Assembly: GCA_016839905.1 (NCBI GenBank)
Contig: JAEOTJ010000152.1
Coordinates: forward strand, 1-21,089
Reading direction: 5' to 3'
DNA length: 21,089 nt
Source of the DNA: Promethearchaeota archaeon
GTDB taxonomy: Archaea > Asgardarchaeota > Lokiarchaeia > Sigynarchaeales > SOKP01
Both the position numbers and the translations under genes were made by a program. Shown piece after piece: positions 13,502 to 21,089 of the stretch (position 1 is the stretch's first letter; every line of letters starts with the position of its first letter). Under the pieces are notes generated by a model. The model was not told where the DNA came from. It searched no databases and saw nothing but the letters and a program-made list of their open reading frames with translations.

Positions 13502-15622
13502 TTGATTCGATTTTTCTTAATGATTTGTATTAATTATAAAATTTTTTTTTTATATAAATATAAAAGCATTTTAAAACTTATTATCATATATTTCTTTATA
13601 AGAAATCCCTTATTACATAAGGAGAGTCCATTCCTAAAAGAGGATGTAAAAACATTGAATAATAATGCATTGATTGATTTGAACAGACAAAATAGGCTTT
13701 TTAAAAATAATATGTTGTTTATAATTCCAAGTTGGGGGGATTTAATTGGAAATCCAACATTAGGCAAATATGCCAATCAAAACGTGGCAAAAATCCATAC
13801 TGATATTGTAATTTTTTTTGGTGGAGTTGAATGTTCCATCCAAACTGAAAAGGGAACACTTTATTGCATTTTTGGACTTGGATATTATTATAATAAATTT
13901 GAATTAGTTCATGGTGTTGAATTACAACGTGGAAAATATATTATTGATGAAAAAATACTTACAGGTTTGGTCTTATCGGATTTTGTCTATGATCAAATGG
14001 CCACCTCCAGAAATATAACGTTAGAGAATGATCGAGACGTGATCATTGCTGAAAAAGTTGTTAAAGTCCCAATTAATTTATCTTTGAGGACAGAAACTCA
14101 AAGAACATTTATTAAAGGAGCTCTAATGCGTAATGTGTTCATACCTTATAAAGACATAGTTCTTAGAATGCTAGACATAATCAATGAACCAGAAATGTAT
14201 ACTCTTGATGGACACTTCCTTTTAAATGCTCATAGCGATTATTTTAATAAAATTTTAGTTTCTGAAAGGATAAAATCTTTCTTATATGGTGGCTATATGA
14301 ATTCAACAGCAGGCATAAGCGAGATTGCTTACGGAGCGGATTTATTATTGAATCATATATTAACTCCAATGGAAATGCAAGAAATTCAAGGAATTATTCT
14401 TAATTTGAAAAATATTTACTCCGCTCTGAATTTTGATCCTAGTTATTTCTATTCATTGTTAGAAAATGCATCAAAAATGTTAAAGTCTGAAACACCTCAA
14501 TTTATTAGCCAAGTAGGTACTATAAGTAATTCATTTACAAATAAGAATTCCGTACTATACTCTGCCGAGAATCGAATAAACTCATTTATTGAATGGCCGA
14601 GAGAATATCCAAGATATAATAAAGAGCAGATTGAAATAAAACCCCCTATTGAACAACCCATACTACAACCTGGAGTAAGAATTATGGGATCTTCTTCCCA
14701 AGCAAGCATTCCAGAAAAGATCGAAACTTACGTGCCTCCAGTTGAACAAGAAAAATTTACTTTAAGAATTGATAAGTCTGAAAAAGTTGAAATCAAACCT
14801 ATACCTCCTCCTCCAATGGGTAATATTGAAGAAATACTATTATATCTAAGAAGAATTATAGAAGAAAATTATGAAATGCGAGCAATAGGGACTGTCTTTG
14901 GACTTGCCAGAGATGCCCTAAAAAAAATTGTCTTACATTCTGATTATTTATGGGAAATGAGTAAAATAGCAAACATATACCAGAAGAAGGAGGCATATTA
15001 TGGACTGTCTCCAAGGAATAAGAATGATTTATTAGAAAAACTTGATAATTGGATACAAGATAATCGAGAAAAAGAGCGGGTGGAACAAGAAAAAATGGAG
15101 CAAGAACGATTAGAGCAAGAACGATTAGTGAGAGAGAGGAGTGAAAAAGCTAGATTAAAAAGAATTGAACAACAACAAGAAGTAAAGAGATTGGCCAAAG
15201 AAAAAGATATGGAAGAACAACAAATATTAGAACAACAATTGTATGAACAACAAATGAGAGAACAACATTTATGGGAACAACAATTGCGAGAACAACAATT
15301 ATATGAACAACAAATGCCACAACATCAAATGCCACAACATCAAATGCCACAACATCAAATGCCACAACAACAAATGCCACAACAGCAAATGCCACAACAG
15401 CAAATACCAGAACAAGGAATGCTACCGCCAATCGGAATGCAAAAATCTTGTGTAGAATCATTACCAGTCCCTTTAAAAATGAACATTAAACAACAAGAAG
15501 GTTTTGCTCCTGATCAAAAATTGAGAAATAAATTAGAACAAAGAAGATTAAAGCAAGAAAAGAAAATGGAAAAGAAAAAACAAAAATTGGCTAAAAAGAA
15601 GGCTAAAAAAATAAAAAAGTAA
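13502..15622 (+). CDS. Unrecognised large protein with Gln-rich pentapeptide array and Lys-rich tail
   Basis: Up to 706 residues from a TTG at 13502; the first ~40 residues are very AT-driven (I, F, K, Y) and the real start may be later, for example the ATG at 13712 (residue 71). Layout from the longest form: an N-terminal globular domain (~70-350) with IHTDIVIFFGGVECSIQ, GTLYCIFGLGYYYNKFE and RGKYIIDEK that I cannot assign; a Pro/Ser-rich linker (~365-438); a helical domain (~439-520, IEEILLYLRRIIEEN); a long charged coiled-coil stretch (~520-575, E/R/K/Q); 13 five-residue repeats at 575-639 ([LMI]xEQQ then MPQ[HQ]Q); and a tail of about 40 residues dominated by Lys. No membrane segment is convincing beyond the doubtful N-terminus. 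It could be a scaffold or nucleic-acid-associated cytoplasmic protein; function unknown. Confidence 0.8.
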   Translation: MIRFFLMICINYKIFFLYKYKSILKLIIIYFFIRNPLLHKESPFLKEDVKTLNNNALIDLNRQNRLFKNNMLFIIPSWGDLIGNPTLGKYANQNVAKIHTDIVIFFGGVECSIQTEKGTLYCIFGLGYYYNKFELVHGVELQRGKYIIDEKILTGLVLSDFVYDQMATSRNITLENDRDVIIAEKVVKVPINLSLRTETQRTFIKGALMRNVFIPYKDIVLRMLDIINEPEMYTLDGHFLLNAHSDYFNKILVSERIKSFLYGGYMNSTAGISEIAYGADLLLNHILTPMEMQEIQGIILNLKNIYSALNFDPSYFYSLLENASKMLKSETPQFISQVGTISNSFTNKNSVLYSAENRINSFIEWPREYPRYNKEQIEIKPPIEQPILQPGVRIMGSSSQASIPEKIETYVPPVEQEKFTLRIDKSEKVEIKPIPPPPMGNIEEILLYLRRIIEENYEMRAIGTVFGLARDALKKIVLHSDYLWEMSKIANIYQKKEAYYGLSPRNKNDLLEKLDNWIQDNREKERVEQEKMEQERLEQERLVRERSEKARLKRIEQQQEVKRLAKEKDMEEQQILEQQLYEQQMREQHLWEQQLREQQLYEQQMPQHQMPQHQMPQHQMPQQQMPQQQMPQQQIPEQGMLPPIGMQKSCVESLPVPLKMNIKQQEGFAPDQKLRNKLEQRRLKQEKKMEKKKQKLAKKKAKKIKK
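15224..15418 (+). repeat. 15-bp repeat array (13 units) coding for Gln-rich pentapeptides
   Basis: Thirteen in-frame 15-bp units. The first six vary (ILEQQ, LYEQQ, MREQH, LWEQQ, LREQQ, LYEQQ). The next six, at 15314-15403, are nearly identical (ATGCCACAACATCAA three times, then ATGCCACAACAACAA, then ATGCCACAACAGCAA twice). The last is degenerate. The identical block looks like recent slippage expansion, so copy number probably varies between strains. Confidence 0.85.
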
Positions 15623-15811
15623 TATATTTGATTAGAAATTATTACTTTCGACTATAAGGATGAGCATTTAAAATATTAGACTTACTGATTCAATAATAAA
15701 TCATTCTTATTTAGTGCTGTATTTTTAATAAAAAAAAATTTATTGAACCAATAATTAAATAATAGAAAATAGAGTTTATTCACCAATTTCAAATTAGTTT
15801 GGTCGAATTGT

Positions 15812-18598
15812 ATGGTTGAATATGATCCGCAAAAAATAGAGCTAAAATGGCAAGAAAAATGGGAAAAAGATAAAATATTCGAAGTCAAGAAGGATCCTAA
15901 AAAAGAAAAATATTATGTACTTGAGATGTATCCCTATCCTTCTGGGAAGCTTCATATGGGACATCTACGTAATTATACAATTGGAGATTGTTTTGTTAGA
16001 TATAAAAGAATGAATGGGTATAATGTTCTTTATCCCATGGGCTATGATTCTTTCGGGATGCCAGCAGAGAATGCGGCTATTGACCATGGTGCGAATCCTG
16101 AAGATTGGACTGACGATAACATAGATGCAATGAAAAATCAGCAGAAACGCATCGGTCTCTCTTACGATTGGATGAGAGAAATATACAGCCATAACATTAA
16201 TTATTATAAATGGGATCAATGGTTCTTTCTAAAAATGTATGAAAAACAACTTGCTTACAAGCAAGAGAGCTATGTAAATTGGTGCGAAAAATGTCACACG
16301 GTTTTGGCCAATGAACAAGCTCAAGGGGGGAAATGTTGGAGGTGTAATACTGATGTTGAGCAGAAATTTTTAACACAATGGTTTTTAAAAATCAGAGATT
16401 ATGCCGAAGAGCTTATAGATGGATTAAATGCAGTTGAGTGGCCTGAAAAGGTGAAAATCATGCAGAGAAATTGGATTGGACGCTCAGAAGGAACTATTAT
16501 CAAATTCCCTATCGTAGGTGAAAATAGAACAATAGATATTTTTACAACTCGCCCTGATACCCTCTACGGTGTCACTTTCATGATATATGCTCCTGAACAC
16601 CCAGATGTTAAAAAATGGGTAAAAGGAACTGAATATGAGGATGAATTTGAGAAAGTCTATAATGAAATAATGAAACAAAACAAATTTGAAAGAACTGATA
16701 TTGATGTGGAAAAAAAGGGAATGTTTATAGGAAAGTATTGCATGAATCCGATGACAAATGAAAAAGTTCCGATTTATATTGGAAATTTCGTCATTTACGA
16801 GTATGGAGCAGGAGCCGTTATGGCCGTTCCCGCACATGACTCACGGGATTTTAAAATGGCCCATGCATATAACATCCCCATCAAAATCGTAATCCAACCT
16901 CATGATTATGAAATTAATGTTGAAAAAATGATCAGAGCATATGAAGCGGATGGAATTCTAGTTAATTCTGAGGAATTCAATGGAATGGAAAATAGAACTG
17001 CAATAAATGCGATTACCGAGAAATTAGATGGGATGGGAATGGGTTATGCAACCATTAATTATAAACTTAGAGATTGGGGGATTTCTCGCCAACGTTATTG
17101 GGGGTGTCCTATACCAATCATATATTGCGATGATTGTGGTACAGTTCCCGTGCCATATGTGGATTTACCCGTACATTTACCTAAGGATGTAAAGTTTACA
17201 GGCTCTGGTAATCCTTTAGAAACAAGCGAGAGCTTTGTAAATACTAAGTGCCCTAAATGCGGCAAGGCAGCCAAGCGTGAAACGGATACCATGGATACAT
17301 TTATCGATAGTTCATGGTATTTTTTCGCTTTCTGTGATCCTCCTTCAGTTGAAAATAATTTACCATACAATAAAGAGATTGTAAATTATTGGGGAAATGT
17401 CGACCAATATATAGGTGGTATTGAGCATGCGGTAATGCATTTGATTTATGCGCGATTCTTCACGAAAGTAGCTAGAGATTTAGGGCTTCAAAAGTATGAC
17501 GAGCCATTTCAAAAATTGCTCACTCAAGGAATGATAAATAAAGCACATCCGTATTGCCCTGAATGTGATAGATATGCCATGAAGGCAGAAATGCATGATG
17601 AGACCTGTAAATTCTGTGAAACAAATTATATCTTGAAAAGCGTTAAAATGAGTAAAAGCTATGGTAATACAGTGGATCCTAGTGAAATTATGGGTGAATA
17701 TGGCGCGGACGCCGCAAGGTTTTTTATTCTTTTTGGTGCAAGCCCAGCATCCGGTTTGGAATGGTCTGATGAAGGAGTTGGTTTTGCCAATAAATTCATG
17801 CAAAGAACGTACCAACTCTTAACCAATCCTATAGAAAATTATAGAAAAGAAAAAACAATGAGGGATACTCTCATTAGTTATCATTTGAGTAAAACAATAA
17901 AATATGTATCTGAAGCGTTAAATAATATTGCAATTCGAGATGCCGTGAACACCATCATACAGTTTACCACAGATTTAGGCAAGTACAAGAATGAAGGAGT
18001 TTTTGAAGATGTATATAACGAATGTAGAGAAAGATTAACTCAATTACTTCATCCTATTGCCCCTCATCTGACTGAAGAAATATGGGAAATAATGGGTAAA
18101 AAAGGCTATTTAAGCTTGGCTCCTTGGCCTAAATATGATGATGAATTATTAACTATTGAAAATGATTTTAAATGGAAATTAATGATTAGCATAATGGATG
18201 ATATTAATAATATAAAACTGGTAATGAAAAATGATAAATTAGAAAGAATCAGCATTATAGTAGCAGATGAGTGGAAGTATAAATTTTATTCTAATTTAAT
18301 GTCAGTGGTAGAAAAAACAAGAAATCAAGGAGAAATAATGAAAGAAATAATGGAGGATAGCGATTTAAAAACACATGGCAAGTTTATTAGTCAAACTATT
18401 TCAAAGATTCTGAAGAATATTGGCAAGTATTCAAAAATTTCACTTTCAACAGAAGAGGAATTACAATTTTTCAATGATATAAAACCCATCATCAAGAAAA
18501 AATATAACTGTGCTGTTGAAGTATTAATTGAAAAAGATTCAGAAGATCAAAAAGCTTCCCAAGCACTCCCAGGAAGACCGGCTATTATTTTAAAATAA
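15812..18598 (+). CDS. leuS: Leucyl-tRNA synthetase, bacterial-type body with archaeal-like C-terminus
   Basis: A 928-residue class I synthetase that charges tRNA-Leu. Signature motifs: PYPSGKLHMGHLRNYTIGD (HMGH at 48-51), a zinc-type set C158, C161, C175, C178 (CEKC...CWRC), WPEKVKIMQRNWIGRSEG, the CP1 editing-domain motif FTTRPDTLYGV, RQRYWGCPIPI, further Cys pairs (YCDDCG, CPKCGK, CPECD, CKFC), and KMSKS at 612-616. The body follows the bacterial order and wording (VNWCEKC...VLANEQ, ending in editing then RQRYWG), not that of archaeal/eukaryotic LeuRS. The last ~150 residues, however, (ISIIVADEWKYKFY, LKTHGKFISQTISKIL, SQALPGRPAIILK) resemble the C-terminal domain of archaeal LeuRS such as that of Pyrococcus. 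E. coli LeuRS is 860 residues, so the extra length fits this added domain. Separate transcription unit. Confidence 0.95.
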   Translation: MVEYDPQKIELKWQEKWEKDKIFEVKKDPKKEKYYVLEMYPYPSGKLHMGHLRNYTIGDCFVRYKRMNGYNVLYPMGYDSFGMPAENAAIDHGANPEDWTDDNIDAMKNQQKRIGLSYDWMREIYSHNINYYKWDQWFFLKMYEKQLAYKQESYVNWCEKCHTVLANEQAQGGKCWRCNTDVEQKFLTQWFLKIRDYAEELIDGLNAVEWPEKVKIMQRNWIGRSEGTIIKFPIVGENRTIDIFTTRPDTLYGVTFMIYAPEHPDVKKWVKGTEYEDEFEKVYNEIMKQNKFERTDIDVEKKGMFIGKYCMNPMTNEKVPIYIGNFVIYEYGAGAVMAVPAHDSRDFKMAHAYNIPIKIVIQPHDYEINVEKMIRAYEADGILVNSEEFNGMENRTAINAITEKLDGMGMGYATINYKLRDWGISRQRYWGCPIPIIYCDDCGTVPVPYVDLPVHLPKDVKFTGSGNPLETSESFVNTKCPKCGKAAKRETDTMDTFIDSSWYFFAFCDPPSVENNLPYNKEIVNYWGNVDQYIGGIEHAVMHLIYARFFTKVARDLGLQKYDEPFQKLLTQGMINKAHPYCPECDRYAMKAEMHDETCKFCETNYILKSVKMSKSYGNTVDPSEIMGEYGADAARFFILFGASPASGLEWSDEGVGFANKFMQRTYQLLTNPIENYRKEKTMRDTLISYHLSKTIKYVSEALNNIAIRDAVNTIIQFTTDLGKYKNEGVFEDVYNECRERLTQLLHPIAPHLTEEIWEIMGKKGYLSLAPWPKYDDELLTIENDFKWKLMISIMDDINNIKLVMKNDKLERISIIVADEWKYKFYSNLMSVVEKTRNQGEIMKEIMEDSDLKTHGKFISQTISKILKNIGKYSKISLSTEEELQFFNDIKPIIKKKYNCAVEVLIEKDSEDQKASQALPGRPAIILK

Positions 18599-18723
18599 AA
18601 AATTTTATATTTTAAACATGTTCTTTAATATTTTCAGAAACATTGTCTTTTAAACTAGATACATAAATCTTATAATATTCTTATTATAATATTAATATTA
18701 AGAGAATATAATCGTGATTAAAG

Positions 18724-19323
18724 TTGTCTAATTTAACCCTAATTGATAAAATTCTGTTCCTTAATATAGGACCTTATCAACGAGATAATGAAACCTATTT
18801 CCAATGGATGTCAAATAGATATTATAAACCTAGTTTCTTTGATGTAAAATTAACAAGGACCACTCTATTCAAGGATATTTTCTTCTGCCTTATAAAAAAA
18901 GATTTAAAGCTCGTATATATTGTAAAAGACGATGTTGTTTTTGCAATTGGAGCTGAGGCGGATGTCCAGTCTCCTTTATTAGAAGCATTATTGGAGTATT
19001 TAATCGAAGAATTCTTTTTTACATATGATAAGTCATTATTAATGACTTGTTATGGAGAAACCTGCAATATTTTTGATGGATTTTCTTCAACAATAGTGCA
19101 AACTTTAAAAAATTATAATGATATAGGTTTAGTTGAGACTGCTTATGTTACATGTAAGGCTTGTAATAAAACTTTAAGTATTGTCATAAAAAAATCCTTA
19201 ATTAAAAACTCTAAAAGTCCTACAGTTCCTATTGTATATGTACATTCAGGACACTCAATTTTAGTATATGTGGATAAAAACTTTAAAGTTAGAGGCGCTG
19301 AAATAGTGTCTATTGCTTATTAA
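18724..19323 (+). CDS. Longin-like small protein, paralog 1
   Basis: 199 residues from a TTG; an in-frame TGA at 18715 leaves no better upstream start. The N-terminal ~125 residues have a longin-like pattern: strand KILFLNIG, strand-turn-strand LKLVYIVKDDVVFAIGAEAD, a long helix SPLLEALLEYLIEEFFFTY, then CNIFDGFSSTIVQTL, reminiscent of small adaptor subunits and other longin proteins (..VYR.Y..LYF..G.D...E....E....FVE.LD.YF.....ILDE). The C-terminal ~65 residues are a second domain with one CxxC (TCKACNK), KKSLI, PIVYVHSGHSILVYVD and FKVRGAEIVS. Longin domains sit in eukaryotic trafficking and GTPase-regulating complexes, and Asgard archaea carry many. Function here is unknown. It is followed 102 bp later by a paralog in the same direction. 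Confidence 0.75.
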   Translation: MSNLTLIDKILFLNIGPYQRDNETYFQWMSNRYYKPSFFDVKLTRTTLFKDIFFCLIKKDLKLVYIVKDDVVFAIGAEADVQSPLLEALLEYLIEEFFFTYDKSLLMTCYGETCNIFDGFSSTIVQTLKNYNDIGLVETAYVTCKACNKTLSIVIKKSLIKNSKSPTVPIVYVHSGHSILVYVDKNFKVRGAEIVSIAY

Positions 19324-19425
19324 TTTCTTTTGTGTTATTTTAATATAATCGTCATGAATAACAATGCTTAAAAAGATCTATCTTTATTAGAATAATAGAA
19401 AAAAAGCGATAATATTTTTAAAAAA

Positions 19426-20040
19426 ATGATATACCAACACCAACTTAAAAACCTTCAAAATAAGATTTTTTTTATTAATATAAGTAAAAAACAAAATGAA
19501 TTAGTTAGTTGGAAATCCAAGTATTCTAATAAAAGTTTTATTTTTGATATGATTGGTTTAAAAAAAAATAAATCAATGAAGAAAAGAGATGTGTTCTTTC
19601 ATTTTAATAAGGAAGACCTTAAAATCATCTATATTAAAACCCTAAAAAATATCATTTTTAGCATTGGTGCAGATGTTTCAGTTCAATATCAAGTTATTGA
19701 GGCTATTCTGGGGCATCTTATTGAAAGATTTCAATTAAAATATGAAAAAAACCTCATTTCAGATTTTGAATCAGGTTCAAGTCACTTGTTTAAAGATTTC
19801 AATGAAGAAATTGAAGAAACTCTTTCAAATTTTGATAACCTAAAACTAATTAAATTCATTCAACTTTATTGCAAATTTTGTAAAAAAAGTCACATGCTTG
19901 CGGTAAAAAAATCTCTAATTGAAACGTCTAAAAAACCTGTTATTTCATTTGTATATTATCATGATGGAATAACTTTACTCGTTTATTTAGATAGACAATT
20001 TGAAATTCGCGGTGTTGAATTAGTAAATCTCTCGGGATAG
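19426..20040 (+). CDS. Longin-like small protein, paralog 2
   Basis: 204 residues, aligned by eye with the preceding gene over its whole length: NKIFFINIS, LKIIYIKTLKNIIFSIGADV, a helix YQVIEAILGHLIERFQLKY, HLFKDFNEEIEETLSNF, then the same C-terminal domain with CKFCKK, KKSLIETSKKPVISFVYYHD, LLVYLDRQFEIRGVELVNL. Amino-acid identity looks moderate, so the duplication is old and both copies are under selection. The single CxxC is the only conserved Cys pair, so a bound metal would need other ligands or a dimer. The pair could form a heterodimer, as longin and roadblock proteins often do; this is inference. No clear ribosome binding site; the ATG at 19426 is the first in frame. Confidence 0.75.
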   Translation: MIYQHQLKNLQNKIFFINISKKQNELVSWKSKYSNKSFIFDMIGLKKNKSMKKRDVFFHFNKEDLKIIYIKTLKNIIFSIGADVSVQYQVIEAILGHLIERFQLKYEKNLISDFESGSSHLFKDFNEEIEETLSNFDNLKLIKFIQLYCKFCKKSHMLAVKKSLIETSKKPVISFVYYHDGITLLVYLDRQFEIRGVELVNLSG

Positions 20041-20068
20041 TCCTTAATTTAATTGAATGTAATAAATT

Positions 20069-20839
20069 TTAATTAGTTGTTTTTTCTGCGGCTATAATAA
20101 CTTCAGCGAAAGGATCTGCTTGCAAGGAAGCACCCCCAACTAAGCCACCATCAATATTTTCTTGTTTAAATAAATCATCGGCGTTTGCTGGTTTTACAGA
20201 TCCTCCATATTGAATTCTTACAGAATCTGCGATTTCTTTATCAAATTTCTGAGATAAAAGTCCCCGAATAAATACGTGAATCTCCTCTGCTTGTTCAGGA
20301 GTAGCTGTCTTTCCAGTGCCTATTGCCCATATGGGCTCATAGGCAATCACAATTTTTATCATTTCTTCATTTGAAAGATCTTTAAATGTTTCGTTCATCT
20401 GCTTTTTTATGACTTCCTTAGTTTGTCCCGCTTCTCTCTCTTCTAAATGCTCTCCAATGCATACAATCGGATTTAAATTCATTTCTAATGCCTTTTTTAA
20501 TTTCTTATTTATTAAATCACTTGACTCCTTAAAGATATCTCTTCGCTCGCTATGACCCAAGATGACATACTCACATCCTATAGCTTTTAAAAAAGTGGCT
20601 GATACCTCTCCCGTAAATGCCCCCTTCTCTTCAAAATACATATTTTGCGCCCCTAATTTAATATTTGTATCCTTTAAAACTTCATTTGCCGCATTTAGTG
20701 CTGTAAATGGAGCACAGATCACAATATCAACGTTATTAATATCCTTAACCAAGGGGAATAATTTCTCCAACATCTCTTTAGCTTCTATTGGAGTGCCCTT
20801 ATTCATTTTCCAATTGCCTCCAATAATTGGCTTTCTCAT
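20069..20839 (-). CDS. tpiA: Triosephosphate isomerase, bacterial/eukaryotic-length type
   Basis: A 256-residue TIM-barrel enzyme interconverting dihydroxyacetone phosphate and glyceraldehyde 3-phosphate in glycolysis and gluconeogenesis. Catalytic residues are all present: Asn9 and Lys11 in GGNWKMN, His96 in LGHSERR, Glu168 in AYEPIWAIGTG, and the phosphate-gripping IQYGGSVKP and GGLVGGASL. Most archaeal TPIs are short (~220-230 residues); this one has the ~250-residue form of bacteria and eukaryotes, as expected after lateral transfer or in lineages that kept the longer form. The ATG is preceded by GAGGTA (20847-20852, minus), with a 7-nt spacer, and a TATA-like stretch further upstream. 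Convergent with the longin pair. Confidence 0.97.
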   Translation of the reverse strand: MRKPIIGGNWKMNKGTPIEAKEMLEKLFPLVKDINNVDIVICAPFTALNAANEVLKDTNIKLGAQNMYFEEKGAFTGEVSATFLKAIGCEYVILGHSERRDIFKESSDLINKKLKKALEMNLNPIVCIGEHLEEREAGQTKEVIKKQMNETFKDLSNEEMIKIVIAYEPIWAIGTGKTATPEQAEEIHVFIRGLLSQKFDKEIADSVRIQYGGSVKPANADDLFKQENIDGGLVGGASLQADPFAEVIIAAEKTTN

Positions 20840-20866
20840 TATTAATTACCTCATTAAATTTTTATT

Positions 20867-20878
20867 TTTATATATAAT
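20867..20878 (-). promoter_or_regulatory. Candidate TATA box for tpiA
   Basis: On the minus strand, TTATATATAAAA lies about 28-39 bp upstream of the tpiA ATG. This is close to the spacing expected for an archaeal BoxA giving a very short leader that still carries the GAGGTA ribosome binding site. AT-rich spacer reduces certainty. Confidence 0.4.
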
Positions 20879-20975
20879 ATCTATAATTAATCGTTAAAAT
20901 GTATAAATACCCAATGAAAATTAATATAATATTGAATTTAATAATTTAAAAATGAATAAGTATAAAAAAATTGTT

Positions 20976-21089
20976 TTATTTTGGAAGTTTTCCTACTAAA
21001 TTTGTTGCTTCTAAGAGCTTTTTTACCTCGCTGACATCGGGAGGGACTATTTTTGGTAATCCTAATTGATCTCGTCGCCTCTCAATGGC
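20976..21089 (-). CDS. 3' end of an unidentified gene (cut by right edge)
   Basis: The minus strand is open from the window edge to a TAA at 20976-20978, giving the last 37 residues of a protein, which begin AIERRRDQLGLPKIVPPDVS and end VGKLPK. The segment looks like a charged helix, a proline turn and a second helix, the style of a conserved C-terminal tail. I do not recognise the family. It lies about 140 bp upstream of tpiA in the same direction, so it is a neighbour but probably not in the same tight operon. Confidence 0.6.
   Translation of the reverse strand, partial: AIERRRDQLGLPKIVPPDVSEVKKLLEATNLVGKLPK

Noticed and set aside
15224..15418. Regular short repeats that might suggest a CRISPR array
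   Set aside because: Units are 15 bp, contiguous, in frame and coding, with no unique spacers.
15150..15461. 103-codon minus-strand frame with a Val/Phe/Ala-rich repeat
   Set aside because: It is the antisense reading of the Gln-rich 15-bp repeats and has no independent support.
15689..15747. 8-bp inverted repeat TTCAATAA...TTATTGAA upstream of leuS
   Set aside because: The loop is 43 nt and AT-rich; it does not resemble a T-box or other riboswitch and is likely chance.

Overview
The window is AT-rich DNA that most likely comes from an Asgard (Promethearchaeota, Lokiarchaeia-like) archaeon. The reasons are F420 genes, a LipS-type lipoate assembly cluster typical of archaea, AT-rich TATA-like promoters, a large repeat-containing secreted protein, and two tandem small proteins that look like eukaryotic-style longin domains. 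Bacterial-type leucyl-tRNA synthetase and triosephosphate isomerase sit alongside them, which fits the mosaic genomes of this group. The lineage is inferred from gene content only; no rRNA is present.

Layout. (1) 1-3079, minus strand: the N-terminal 1026 codons of a giant secreted surface protein with a jelly-roll-like head, a PPC-like region and several ~90-residue Ig-like repeats; the gene runs off the left edge. (2) 3080-4321: a long AT-rich gap holding a decayed 3' end of an IS200/IS605-type tnpB, several small inverted repeats and the moxR promoter. (3) 4322-8177, plus: moxR, a DUF58/vWA protein and a seven-helix membrane protein, an operon of MoxR type. The DUF58 gene has no ordinary start codon that would include its first membrane helix. 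(4) 8190-13407, minus: five tightly packed genes in the transcription order radical SAM (COG2516-like), lipoate-protein ligase-like, radical SAM (COG1856-like), CofE fused to a nitroreductase, and CofD. The first three look like a LipS1/LipS2 plus Lpl lipoate assembly module; the last two build the side chain of coenzyme F420. (5) 13502-15622, plus: a large unrecognised protein with a Gln-rich pentapeptide repeat array and a Lys-rich tail. (6) 15812-18598, plus: leucyl-tRNA synthetase with a bacterial-type body and an archaeal-looking C-terminus. (7) 18724-20040, plus: two paralogous longin-like proteins. (8) 20069-20839, minus: triosephosphate isomerase, followed by the 3' end of an unidentified gene at the right edge.

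The most interesting points are the coupling of lipoate assembly and F420 side-chain synthesis in one operon, the FbiB-like CofE-nitroreductase fusion in an apparent archaeon, the chimeric LeuRS, the paired longin-like proteins with a conserved C-terminal CxxC domain, and the non-canonical start (or frameshift) at the DUF58 gene. No tRNA, rRNA or CRISPR array was seen.
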